From: Chlorops oryzae
Taxonomy: Eukaryota > Arthropoda > Insecta > Diptera > Chloropidae
Length of the DNA: 64,000 bases
Reading direction: 5' to 3'
Assembly (NCBI GenBank): GCA_020466095.1
Contig: CM035807.1
Coordinates: forward strand, 65,521,281 to 65,585,280
A model generated the notes under the pieces. It saw only the letters and a program-made list of their open reading frames with translations. It was not told where the DNA came from and did not search any database. Of the stretch, positions 1 to 10,800 are shown in pieces (the stretch's first letter is position 1; the number at the start of each line of letters is the position of its first letter). Made by a program: the position numbers and the translations under genes.

Positions 1-54
1 ACTTTTCTTTCCTTTTTTCTGGTATCTCTTTAACAGTTTCTCTCTCTCTCTTTC

Positions 55-1100
55 GATATAGTGATTATCAGAGTTGTAAATGAATCAATGATTTCAAGAT
101 TGATTCAAGAATCAATCACAGCCTGATTAGAAAAAAAAGATTTAATTCATTTTACTTAAAATCATGATGATTTAAATCTGATTTAATTCTTTGATGATTG
201 CCTCAAGATGATTTATAAATCACTTTGCTGCAATCATTGATTTATATTTTGAATTGTCAATCATTTGATTTAAATCAAAAAGATTTAAATCATTTGATTT
301 AATTCAAAATGATTTCAATCATGTGATTTAAATCCAAAAGATTTAAATCATTTGATTTAAATCAGAAAGATTTCAATCATTTGATTTAAATCCAAAAAAA
401 TTTAAATCAATTTTTGTATGAAATCAGAAAGATTTCAATCATTTGATTTAAATACAAAAAATTTAAATCAGTGTTGATTTAATTCAAAAATTTTAAATCA
501 CTCTATTAAATCAAACAATGAGACTGATGTGGTCAGGTAACCCGACACTACAAACCCAATTAGTGCACTTCATATTTCACTAAAACTATCTGTTTGTGGT
601 TATGCACTTTTTATATCTACTACCACATCAGTCTCACTTGTTTGATTTACATAGAGTGATTTAAAGCATTTTTGAATTAAATCAACACTGATTTAAATTT
701 TTTTGTATTTAAATCAAATGATTGAAATCTTTCTGATTTCATTCAAAAATGATTTAAATTTTTTTGGATTTAAATCAAATGATTGAAATCTTTCTGATTT
801 CATTCAAAAATGATTTAAATTTTTTTGGATTTAAATCAAATATTGTTGAAATCTTTCTGATTTAAATCAAATGAAATTTAAATCCTTTTTGATTTAAATC
901 AAATGATTGAAATTCAAAATATAAATCAATTGATTGCAGAAAAGTGATTTAAATTCATCTTGAGGCAATCATCAAAGAATTAAATCAGATTTAAATCTTC
1001 ATGATTTTCGATTAAAATGATTGCAATCAAAAGATAAATAAATCAAAATGATTTAAATCCGAAATGATTTAAATTTTTTACAGCTCTGGTGATTATAGAA
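55..1100. mobile_element. Foldback element with long AT-rich inverted arms
   Basis: The two halves are inverted copies of each other. The outer ends match (gattatcagagttgtaaa at the left against the reverse complement of tttacagctctggtgatta at the right). The inner ends also match: about 34 bases at 500-533 pair with 622-657. The arms are about 450-480 bp and consist largely of variants of atttaaatcaaatgatt, itself nearly palindromic. The loop (about 534-621) is not repetitive. No ORF is present. This is the architecture of a foldback or long-TIR non-autonomous DNA element. I do not recognise the family and see no clear target duplication. Confidence 0.7.
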
Positions 1101-2240
1101 TGTTTCTCTTTCAGATATCGACATAACAGTTTTAAATTAGCGAAATTACCAAGTACTAAAAATATCAATTTGAGATTGCGCACGGTTCAAACGCTCGTAA
1201 AACCTATGCAAGGCGCAGACTCTCAAGAAACTTATTGTTCGCTGGCGAGTGACGCTCAGGGTAGAGCAGTGATGTTAAAAATTGGCCGTGAGACTGTGTG
1301 AGTGCGAATAGAGCGAGTGTAGGCGTGTGTGTATAGTACAGTCTCAGCGGAAAATGTCCCGCTCCGGTATGCATGACAATTCATATGAGACATTGTTGGA
1401 CATTTGTACAGGAGTGGTACCATGAATTCACCGGTGACTATGTCATGCTAGGGGCTGCGATGGCGAAAAAAGCATTTGAAAGCAGCACATTGCTCTTTTC
1501 TCTCTAAATGTCAATTTATCATCGGTCTTCACTGGAGACTTTGTCATGCATGAGATAACTTCCCGGTGGGCTGATGTTTACGCCATACATAATTTGATGT
1601 CTCTCATTTCACACGTCCCAGTGGGAAAAATCTCAAATTTTCTACAGAAATTTCATGCAAAGAGCTCCATACGGAATGCCTCATTTTGAACACAGCGATG
1701 TCATTGGAAATTCAGGCATTGCCGAGTTCGCTTACCACGTAAGGCAGAAATTCAGTTTTCATACAATTTACCTATAGCCGAGCGTTTACCATACGGCGTA
1801 AGCAAAACCGCAAGGCTTACTTTATGCATTGATATGTTAGCAAATTTTTGTAGACAAAAAGGTTTCATTAGAAAAATTTGCTTACATAGTGTTAACACTT
1901 TGACAGCCTGCAGTTTTCGCTTATAAAGTAAGGGAATCCGTTATTACCTATTGCAACAAACCCACCATTACTTTATCATGCAAGAAATCATTCGTTCAAT
2001 ATTCCAAGATGACATAATAAAATAAAAATATCAGCGCTTACCGTTTTCCCCGCTGGGGTATAGTTTACGCTCTCAGTTCAGGCGGTAGCAAGAGGAATCA
2101 CTGCTTAGAGGAATTAGAGCAAAAAATGTTTTTGTGCGCTCGCTCTATTCTCACTTACACAGTTTTACGGCCAAAAAATAAAGAGCTTAAAATAAAAAGA
2201 CAAACTGTTATATCCATGTAGAATCGATATACCTATTAGA
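1101..2240. mobile_element. Possible second inverted-repeat element
   Basis: Bases 1274-1319 (ttggccgtgagactgtgtga and following) are an imperfect inverted copy of 2137-2178. A shorter outer match links atatcgacataacagttt (about 1116-1133) with aaactgttatat (2203-2214). The spacing of inner and outer matches differs between the two sides, so one side has an insertion or deletion of about 115 bp. The interior has no ORF resembling a transposase. I read it as a decayed non-autonomous DNA element lying against the foldback element on its left. The outer limits are approximate. Confidence 0.4.
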
Positions 2241-2549
2241 AAAACAGTTAAAACAGTTACATACGTGGGTAGAGCTGATAAAGAGAAATAAGCGGTACGA
2301 TAGAATAGGTACGAGAGAGGATTTTTTATCGACATCTACTCAATCGAAAAAGCAAAACCATCTTTGTTGTATGTGTACCAAAAATATCAGATTTGTAACT
2401 GTTTTATCTGTTTGCATGAGTGAAATAGATGGATCGATGCAGGCCTTTAATGCATATACATATATCTACACGCATGAACACCAAGGGCGGTAGATATATG
2501 GAGCAAAGAAAGAAAACCGATTCGCAAAGACTTTCAGAGAACCGAAAAA

Positions 2550-2990
2550 AAACCATTCGCTGGCCGGCCGAATCACTCCCTTCGTTCTCAACTGATGGAA
2601 ACGAGGAAGCGACAATTATACTGCGAGTCGCCTGGCTATTATGTTGTTGTTGTCACTCTATTTGCCTTGCACCAAAAACCACCGATCACGCCAAGTAGCA
2701 ACGGGTACGTTAGCAAAGTGAAATGCGGAAGCTGAGGGGAAAGGGATTGTCCACGCTTCTTATATATGATACGCTGTTCGCGCTTTGATCTTTGGTGCCC
2801 TTGAAAATGCAGCAGGGCGTATGAAGGTCAGAGGCGCGGTACACGCGTCGGACTTCTTCCACCTTTTCACTAGCATAGGTCCACCGGAGCTGCTTCCAGG
2901 CTTCTGGCAGGATCGCCAAATATTAATGTCAGGGACAATTTAGGGCTGACGTACCTGTTCTTGAAGATGAAGACGTGAGGGAACTCCGGT
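2550..2990 (-). mobile_element. Fragment of BEL/Pao LTR end, primer site and leader
   Basis: On the minus strand the sequence reads LTR end ctgacattaat, then tttggcgatcctgcc (primer-binding-site type), then a leader. The same order (ggtacgt, cacattaaca, tttggcgatc, then the leader) occurs in complete element B near 28173 and in element A near 43197. The leader part around 2640-2740 resembles the B leader near 27900 (a caaaaaccaccga-type string). The rest of the element is missing. No ORF here is likely to be translated. Confidence 0.55.
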
Positions 2991-3049
2991 TGGTTTTTAA
3001 TTTTTGTTTGCCAGCGGTTGCATGACGCGATTAAAGTTTTAAAAGTTGA

Positions 3050-3783
3050 TTTTTATAGCCGACACACTCTGTGTCGAGGGTATATTGCGGTTGTGTGGTT
3101 GTGTGTAACACCCCGAACCAGTCGAGATAGACCATACAAAATGTATATAGAAATGATCAGCATCACCAGGAGATTCGATTTAGACATGTCCGTCTGTCTG
3201 TCTGTCTGTATACAGTTATCTTATCGAAGGAGCTGAGCTATCTTGACGAAATTCGGTATGGAGGTGCAAGGCGACATGAGTAACATAATGTTTGAGAATG
3301 TTACGAAAATCACAAAAACTGCTCTAAAATCGAAGTTTTTCAACATATTTTGATCAAATTCGATATTTCAACATGTTTCAAGGCAAGTAATACGATTTCC
3401 AAAATTTTTAAAAATGGGCGTAGCAGAAGGACGTTTTTCGAAAACTGTCCCCTACACCCGAAATTCAAATAGGACTTGAACGAAATTGGGCACTTATGGT
3501 TACTTTGTAGCCATTAACATCCTCCAAAAAAATTTTCTTGGTCGGTCCATGAGGGTACCTCCAGTACTAGGGTCTGCTACAAAAAATCCCAAAACTGCCT
3601 CAAAATCGGACTTTTTCGAAATATTTCAATTAAACTTAGAATTTGACCGTATATTTAAGGCCCTGATTAGAATTTCCCAAAAAAAATGGAAACGTGGGCG
3701 TGGAAAAGGGGCGGTTTTCATAAAGAAATTTAACAAAATTCGGTTTATGGGTCAGGCTCGCCTGACAATAACACCCTTACTTA
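3050..3783 (+). repeat. DINE-1/Helentron-like repeat, family 1, copy 1
   Basis: It begins tttttata then a palindrome gacacactctgtgtc followed by gggtata. It continues with a gtctgtctgtctgtctgt microsatellite and ends with the hairpin tcaggctcgcctga and then cacccttactt. A second long copy lies at 50921-51713 and fragments at about 14822-15016. The 5' palindrome, the microsatellite after a catgtccgtctg motif and the 3' hairpin match DINE-1/INE-1-type Helentron derivatives of flies. The 128-codon frame at 3486-3872 is not conserved in the other copy, so I do not call it a gene. Confidence 0.6.
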
Positions 3784-4171
3784 TTTCTATGATTTTTGTT
3801 AGTTTACTAAAATTATTTTTCTTTTTGATAGATAGTTCGCGAATTCTTTGGCTGGTTAATTTAATTTTATGATTTGATTTTTTTTTTTGTGTTTTTTTTT
3901 TAGTTCAGAGTTAGACTTTTATATATTTGGTTTTTTATATTTTTGCGGTTGCGGAGCAGCGCAGCGCGTTCTAACGAAAAGGATTAAAGATTGTGCCGTC
4001 GTCTCTGGAGGTCAAACTGTTGAACGCGAGAGAGCAAAGGGTTTCGTTAAATCGGTTCGATTAAGGGCTCGCCCGCATAGCGGCTACGGCAAAAAACGGA
4101 CAACCACTAATCCGCCATATCTTAAAAATTCGAAAAAAGGACCTCCTTATAAAAATTGGATTTTAAGATGA
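3784..4171. other. AT-rich stretch, nothing recognised
   Basis: It contains T-runs and one short open frame (3887-4171) without similarity to any family I know. I see no RNA gene, repeat boundary or splice-supported exon. Confidence 0.4.
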
Positions 4172-4512
4172 TATTTTATTTTCAATCCCGCACGAAGCTG
4201 CACAAGCCAGGCACAATCCAGCACTATGTTTTTTTTTTATAAGAAATTCCAAAATTTCGGGGCTAACCGATCACAGAAAGAAAGAAAATTCTCATAAAAA
4301 TTGTGTTTTAAAATCAATTTGCTTTTTTTGATGTTGCACATAGCAGCTGATGCCGTCACATTACAGGGAATTGTTCTGTGATAACAAATTGCAAAATTTC
4401 GGGGCTAACTCGAGGGCATACCATACGAAATGTATTTAAGAATAATTTTATTTTTAATCCCGCACATAGCTGCACACGCCGGGATTAATCGAGCACAACC
4501 TCAATTTTTTTA
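4172..4512. repeat. Degenerate triplicate of about 130 bp
   Basis: Three diverged units can be aligned by atcccgcac(g/a)(a/t)agctgcac and aaatttcggggctaac. They start near 4190, 4330 and 4456. The third is cut short. No coding potential was found. Function unknown; probably an old tandem duplication inside a repeat. Confidence 0.4.
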
Positions 4513-4640
4513 ATTCAAAAGAAGCTGCGCCAACTTAATGGACACGATACATGGAGCGTTTGATTAAGTGGATGGAATGGCCTTAAAGAATTAAATGCGG
4601 TAAAACAATAAATCATGGAAATCAAAAACTGATTTTGGAG

Positions 4641-5140
4641 TCTCAGTAGTATTGGTGTTGCTTGTTTGAAAGATTGATCGATGTGGTAAAGTTTTCAGCT
4701 TCACACAATCTTACATTCAGAGGTCATCGTGAATTCCCTAACTCGAGCAATATTGAAAACAGTGGAAATTTCGTAGACCTTATGAAATTATTATCAAAAT
4801 ATGATCTTACACTTAAAGAAAACTTCAACCGTACTAATGAAAACAAAACTTCTCAACATTATCTGAGCCACGATATCCAAATGAATTAATTACTTTAATG
4901 TCGAAGTCTGTCATTAAGGATAAAAAAAAGCAAAATATGACTCCTTCATGCTCGATTGTACCAGGGATGTCAGTCGTGAAGAACAAATGTCAATAGTATT
5001 TAGATATTGTAATCCCTCAACTGGATTGATAGAGGAACATTTTGTTGGGTTTATTAACGTCACAGAAACAACAGGTGAATATTTAACAAATACAATTTTA
5101 AAGGAGCTAGAAAAAAATGTGTTAGGATACAGGGTGCAAT
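4641..5140 (+). pseudogene. hAT-type transposase fragment (DUF4371 / ZMYM1-like)
   Basis: The first frame (4662-4889) carries the signature of the DUF4371 domain found in hAT transposases and their ZMYM1-like derivatives. It has LTFRGHRE, then a GNFVDLMKLLSKYD block and an ending KTSQHYLSHDIQ. The second piece (4948-5145) continues the same domain in another frame: LDCTRDVSREEQMS, then EEHFVGFINVTETTGEYLT. A frameshift lies between them near 4890-4945. Only the N-terminal part of the catalytic region is present. The BED-like DNA-binding part, the RNase-H-like core end and the dimerisation domain are absent. It is therefore a dead, truncated copy. A domesticated gene is unlikely because of the frameshift and lack of flanking exons. 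Confidence 0.7.
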
Positions 5141-5305
5141 GCACTCAGACTGAGTCAAGCGTATAAACGCGCCCTTATTCCTAACTTCAAATACAGGTTG
5201 CAAAGCGCTCAGACTAAATCGAGTTTATAATCGCACCTATATTTCTATTTGCTGAGATACAGGGTATCAAGCGCTCAGACAGTGTAGAGCGTATAATAGT
5301 CCCTA
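5128..5305. repeat. Three imperfect ~62 bp tandem units
   Basis: The unit is anchored by acaggntgcaannncgctcagac followed by a gtataa segment, seen starting near 5130, 5192 and 5262. It directly follows the hAT fragment and may be its degenerate subterminal repeat array. Confidence 0.5.
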
Positions 5306-6585
5306 TAGTATCCCTTTATAAAAATGAACAAACAAAGGATTAAAGTTTATCCTTTAATTTTATTGAACAAAATCCTTTCTCTGGCACAAGTTTACACTTT
5401 GAATTTAATCTCTAGTCGCCGTGGCCTCTGGGTGGGTACGCACGTTAGAGTTGAGACATCAAAACCAGTCTACCCGTCCAGTGGACGCTGCTCGGTTTTT
5501 ATAGCAAAAAGTGCTGATCCTGCATTTCCCTGATCCGTGATCTTTGTTCAATTTTCCGAATTCCTCCTTGCATGGCCTTCAATGTATCGCTTATGTTGTC
5601 CCGTTGTTGTTGTCCCATTGTTGTTGTCCCATTACTTATGCTGTCATCGTTCTTGCCCTGGATCTGCTTTGATCACGTACAATCCTCTGCACCCAGCTTC
5701 CTTAGTTGCTGCAACATTTTATGATTTTCAAGCCCATGCCTTTCCTCATGTCATTTGCCCGTCTGCGTCTATCGTCATCGTCGTTCCGCAACCTTTCAGC
5801 TCTCGTTCATTTGTTTATTTGTTTTGAATATTATCGCCGCCCAAGTGTCGGTTTCATGTTTCAATCACTTGCCTTTTTGCTTTGGTGATCGCGGCTGGGG
5901 TCTTTTGCATAGTGGTTGAATTTTAATCTCGCAAAGACTTTTATTTTTGACAAAAAAAATTTTGTCTCAGTTTAACAGTTATTGTTTGACTGAAAAACTA
6001 TAAGTCTTTACTTATTAGTTAATATTAGACACTTTTGAAAACCTTAAATAAATAAAAGGCATCGAAGAATCTCACAGAGAATGGCCTGAGGATTACAATG
6101 GTATAAAAATGGTTTCTGTGTGTAAATTTTATGATGCTACTTTTTAAGATTATAAAAAACATCGAAACTGTTATTTTCAGTCCCTAATTTTAAGATAAAA
6201 AAAAAATTTTAATATCAAAGTCTTTGATCCAAAAAAAATAATAATACACAGCACGCTTTGAAAGAAAATATTAGTTAAAATCAGGGATCGGCAGTAATTA
6301 ATATTTTCAGCAATATTATCGATACTAATTGCGGATTGACCAAAAATTTTTATTCTTTAATTCTTGATTATTGAATAAAAAGAAATCACAAATTGCAAAA
6401 ATAAAATTTCTGAATACAAAATGAAAAAATGATATTTCAAAGTGAAAAAATTCGGATTGAAAATATGAAAATACTTATAAAAAGAAAAATTGCGATTGCT
6501 TGAAAAATTGAAATTTTAGATAAAAGGATTATGAATTGATTGAGTAATGAATAATCAGTCTTTTTGTATTACGGATTATACAGGA
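5306..6585. other. No gene recognised; triplet-repeat patch at 5597-5636
   Basis: A patch of tgttgttgtccc units occurs at 5597-5636. The short open frames here (for example 5537-5827) have no similarity I recognise and no supporting context. The remainder to 6585 is AT-rich with A and T runs. It may be a relic of an LTR, but I cannot show LTR termini. Confidence 0.35.
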
Positions 6586-6690
6586 AATCAATATTCATAC
6601 TCCCAAGATTATGGATTTTTTCAATAATCAATATTCATATTCCTAAGATTATGGATTATTTGAATAATCAATATTCATATTCCGAAGATT
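6586..6690. repeat. 40 bp tandem repeat, three copies
   Basis: The unit starts aatcaatattcata(t/c)tcc and contains aagattatgga. Starts are near 6586, 6626 and 6666, giving a 40 bp period. Confidence 0.6.
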
Positions 6691-6838
6691 AATCAGTCAA
6701 AACTCATCAAACTAAATAGCAAATAAATAGCAGTGACATAATTTCTCATCACGCACCGGCACAACTATCAAAAAGATCGGGATAATTAGATATCGTCACA
6801 TCCACCAAAGCAAGCAACCTAAACAGAGCATTACCATG

Positions 6839-7414
6839 CAAATGCACCCTTGAGGAGTTATAGGGCCTTAAAATTTTTAGGCAGTAAGTCGAGAAAAAAA
6901 ATTCTCCCACGATAACGGTTCATCGTAGAAAAAAAAACTGTTAAGCAGTTAGAAAAGCTAATTCTATGGGCTTTTAGGCAAAATTAAATTCATGGTAAGA
7001 ATTTAAGCCATTGATGGTTAAATAAGCGGTCAAGGTCAAAAATTCTGAAAAAAGTTCTATTTTTTTTACTTTGGGAGACATTTTGGTATGAAAAAGGTCC
7101 TATTAACACATACGTTTCTAATTTTTTTCGAAATCCTCGATTAATTTACTTCGAATTTGTGGTACATACCTTATAATTTTTTTTTTATTTCACTGCAGAA
7201 AAAATAGGTTTTTAAAACACACTCATAAATTTTTTGTTTAATCACTTGTATTCAGCATAGCAAATATGAAAAATCCTTTTTTGAAATAAGACCAAAAGAA
7301 AACAAAATTCTGCGTCTTTTTTCTACGATGAACCGTTATCGTGGGAGAATTTTGTTTTCTCGACTTACTGCCTAAAAATTTTAAGGCCCTATAGCTACTC
7401 AAGGGTGCATTTGC
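6839..7414. mobile_element. MITE with ~95 bp terminal inverted repeats
   Basis: The left end gcaaatgcacccttgag, followed by blocks ccttaaaatttttaggcag and ctcccacgataacggttc, reappears as its inverted complement at 7318-7414. The arms are about 95 bp and the whole unit is 576 bp. No ORF is present. A target duplication is not obvious. Size and structure fit a non-autonomous cut-and-paste element. Confidence 0.8.
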
Positions 7415-7507
7415 AACACCCCTCCCCCCTTCCCATACGATTTTTGGTTCGTCTTGACCCCCTCTATCACCACCCTTCGGATGTACACCATTATGGGAAA
7501 CACCCTG

Positions 7508-8928
7508 TATAATAGAACTTTATACTGATTAGCCAGTGAATTTTTGATGCTTTAAGTTTCAGGTTGGTCCTCTTTGCTTCGATGTGCTTTCGCCAAGTTA
7601 ATCGTTTATCTAAGTGGACTCCTAAATAGATTACACTATCTACTTGGGGGATGAAGGATAATAGTAGGGCTTATAACTTTTCTAAGAGTTAACGTAATGT
7701 GTTTACATTTACCTTCGTTTACATTCATTCGCCAGGTAGAGAGCCAATTTTCAATCAATTGCATATGCTCTTGTAGGATTCTTGATGCTTCCATAGGATC
7801 GCGGTGGCAGCTCAATAATACTGTGTCGTCGACAAAAGTTGACATTACAATATTGTCACTAGTGGGGATGTCGGCTGTTAGAAGCAGGTAAAGAGAGGGG
7901 CCAAATACACTGCCTTGCGGACTTCTGCTTTAATTTCAAATTTATCCGTTATAAATTCATTAACTCTTACTCTAAAGAATCTATTTTGGAGGTATGATAT
8001 TTCGTGAAAATTTTTGGGGAGAAGAGACTTTTTTTTAGCAATAAGACCCCCATGCCACACTTTATCGAAAGCTTGAGCGATGTCTAGGAATATTGCAGAA
8101 CAATATTCTTTTTTTTCGAAGGCGTTACGAATTTCAAGAGTGATTCGATTAACCTTTTCAATAGCTCCATGTTTTTCCTAAAGCCAAATTGATGAGCAGG
8201 GATTAAGTTATTCTCGTGAATATATGGCGTAATTTTTATAAGAAGAGCTTTTTCAAAAAGCTTAGATAAGCAGGGGAGAAGGCTTATTGGGCAATAAGAG
8301 CTGGCTGTCGTCGGGTCTTTCCGGCTTCAGTATCATCATGATGACCGATTCTTCCATATCTCAGGGAATGGGAGAAGCTCACAATAGCATTAAAAAGCCG
8401 TGCTGCATACGTAGGAGCAATGTATGGCAGTTCCTTGATCATTTTTGGGGTTATATATTCATAGCTTGGAGATTTTTTCTCGCAAAAATTTTCGTTAATT
8501 ATGCATTCATTTCAATGGCATTAAATGTTATAGGGATAATTGGTTTTCACCTCGCAGAGGGGAAATCTATGGCCTGTTGCCGGTGGGTTTGTAGAAAAAA
8601 ACTGAGCACAAGTGTTGAGCAAAGACGGATGTTTTTCCTCATCACTTTCTTGCCCAATTCCTCTTGAATCCCTTAAGGGAATTCATGTTCTATGGGTGAA
8701 TTTTTTATTTTTAAAGCTCGACATAATGACTCTTTCGACGTGCTAATAGGTGCCAGATTTGAAATAAATTATAGTTTTTTTTCCTGTCTTGGGTCTTTTT
8801 GAAGAGCGATTTTAAGTTGCTTTGAAGTGTATTCAGTCTAGCTTTACTGTCGGGACCTATGTTGTTGCCATTCTCTTCTCAATCTACGTTTTTCTCGCAA
8901 AATCTTTCAATAGACTGTTCAAAGTTGC
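7508..8928 (-). pseudogene. Jockey-clade non-LTR retrotransposon, RT fragment
   Basis: Read on the minus strand, successive pieces give the jockey-type reverse transcriptase order. There is a pre-RT stretch with KARLNTLQSNLKSLFKK (about 8850), then PAHQFGFRK (about 8190), FLDIAQAFDKVWHGG (about 8050-8095) and the catalytic box TFVDDTVLL (about 7820-7840). Last comes the thumb-like IYLGVHLDKRLTW (about 7600-7640). The frame changes several times and there are stops. Endonuclease, gag and 3' tail are missing. The upstream edge coincides exactly with the start of the element E LTR at 8929. E therefore probably inserted into this copy, although the other side of E lies beyond the gap and cannot be checked. 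Confidence 0.75.
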
Positions 8929-9561
8929 TGTCGCGCCGCGTAAACGCCGACTAATGCACGGCGACAATTAATTACTCATTACTTCACAGACAAAAGAACG
9001 AACTCGGCTCTTCCCGATTTTAGCGACAGCGAGGGGCACTAACGAAAAAACGGCGATTCGAACGACACGCTTACGACCGAGCTCCCGAAAATCAGTTCGA
9101 AAACGAAAAAGAAAAACCCAAATTTTAAATTAAAAGAAAAAGGACAAAAAAAAATACTTTCAAAAGCTAAGTACGGCAAGAAGCCGCTTCGAATTTTCGA
9201 TAAATCTAATTATAAGTGCTTTTTCAATTCTATTACCGGCAAGAAGCCGACCTTTTTTTTTGTGTTCGATCTATAAACGCGAAGACGCATCGCGCAATTA
9301 TATATATATAAGTTATCAGTGAATTTCCCTTTTTTTTTCTCAATCGTATATACACCGGCAAGAAGCCTAACTTTTTTTTTTGTTTTGTGCGAGATCTAAA
9401 CGCGAAGACGCGTCGTGCAATTTTCGCCATCCACCACATCGCGCCTCCTGCATTCCATCTCATCGAAGTGGATCAACCGACTTCACCGTCTCCCGAAAAG
9501 CTGAAGGTACGTGCCTCTTTTATTGTTATATCTACCTCCCTCGACGAGGGTGAATTGTACA
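8929..9561 (+). repeat. 5' LTR of BEL/Pao element E
   Basis: It starts tgtcgcgccgcg and ends ttgtaca. It is followed two bases later by a primer-binding-type tggcgatcctgagccagg (9564-9581). Within it the string cggcaagaagcc occurs three times (about 9174, 9238 and 9356), each followed by a T- or A-rich run. LTRs of elements B and A carry a comparable recurrent motif in the opposite orientation (cttcttggcg). The LTR is 633 bp. Confidence 0.75.
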
Positions 9562-10800
9562 TTTGGCGATCCTGAGCCAGGAGTCTGGAATCAGACTCTG
9601 GTGGACCATTTTTCAGAGGAAGGGTTGGGAAAGATCAGTCCACGCCGGCCACGTGCAGGGGAATTCGAGTGCCCTTCAGATGTCATTCCCGCACTACAAA
9701 ACCACAAGTGCATAATCACGCGCCAAGCTGGTGGACCGACCTTTTTCCCCCTCCCTCCTCTAAGCTAGCATTCGCGCGTACCTGAATGCTAGTTCGAAGA
9801 ACAAAAAGAGCAACCAAAAAGAATAAATTTGGCTGCGAAAATTGAGCAACAACAACAACAAGCGACCGGCGCCAAGCCGTCTGTTTGTCATTGCGACGTT
9901 TCGTCGCTGAGTCTAGTAGACAGCGAGTCACTCGATCAGTGAGCGGTAGTTGTTGTTGTTGGCTGTTGCATTCGGTGCTTTGACTAAGACAAGTCGTATA
10001 TAATCATTTCATACACACACGGACGTACATACTTACGTGTTCGCTGGACGCAATAAAGGGTTGATTGCGTTGAGCATCGAAGAGACAAACAAGCGACGAG
10101 ACATACATACATACCTAAGCTCGAAGTCAGCTTGCTTTGGTCGATTCTAGTGGTTTAGTTTTGCCGTTGACGAAGATTCGCTATTCGTGTTGCGTTTCAT
10201 CTTTAATAAACATTTGCTACTTGTGTTTTTTTAATTGGGGTTGTAGGTGAGGTGTTGCGAATAAAGGAGGTCTTGTTTTATTCCGATACGCTACGACCGG
10301 CATTGGTCGTTCTTATTATGGTTTGTGCGCTTTAATTTATATTATAATTTTTCAAAGAATTCAGTTGAAGACGACAAATATTTCTCCAACCTTTTCTGCT
10401 AGTACGCTACAACCAGCACTGGTCGCATCGGTGTCCCTGCTGAGTATTTTTCTCCCGTTTGGTTTATGGAATTCAATTGGAGTCGAAAACAATTGATAAA
10501 CCAGTTCCCGCAAATACGCTACACACAGCAGCGGTCGCCTACTTCACGCCGAGCAAAACCGTAAATATTCACCGAGCCTTATAAAAATTATTGGAGGCGC
10601 TACAACCGGCATTGGTCGCCACTATACATCGAAAATACAATTTTACGGGATTTTAGGAAATTTATATCGCAACGCAGGAATATTGAATATTCGCTGCCAC
10701 GGTTGCATATTGTTCAATTAATAAATATAAACAATCCTGTGTGGTCAGGCGATTTCCCAGCCACATTTTCTCCCCTTTTCGTTAAATTAATTCCGTTATA
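9562..10800 (+). other. Element E leader with four repeated stem-loop motifs
   Basis: This is a long untranslated leader between primer-binding site and gag. Four units of the type tacgctacnaccggcattgg followed by tcg occur at about 10287-10309, 10403-10425, 10514-10537 and 10595-10620. The first can fold as CGACC-ggcatt-GGTCG, and the second as CCAG-ca-CTGG. Repeated hairpins in a leader are what RNA packaging or dimerisation signals look like, but that role is only inferred. Confidence 0.55.

Noticed and set aside
2429..2698. 89-codon open frame
   Set aside because: It overlaps a BEL leader fragment on the opposite strand and has no recognisable domain.
3486..3872. 128-codon open frame in family 1 DINE
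   Set aside because: It is not open in the second copy at 51.4-51.7 kb and has low complexity.
4180..4510. RNA gene in the triplicated segment
   Set aside because: No tRNA or rRNA signature, and the units are too diverged to support structure.
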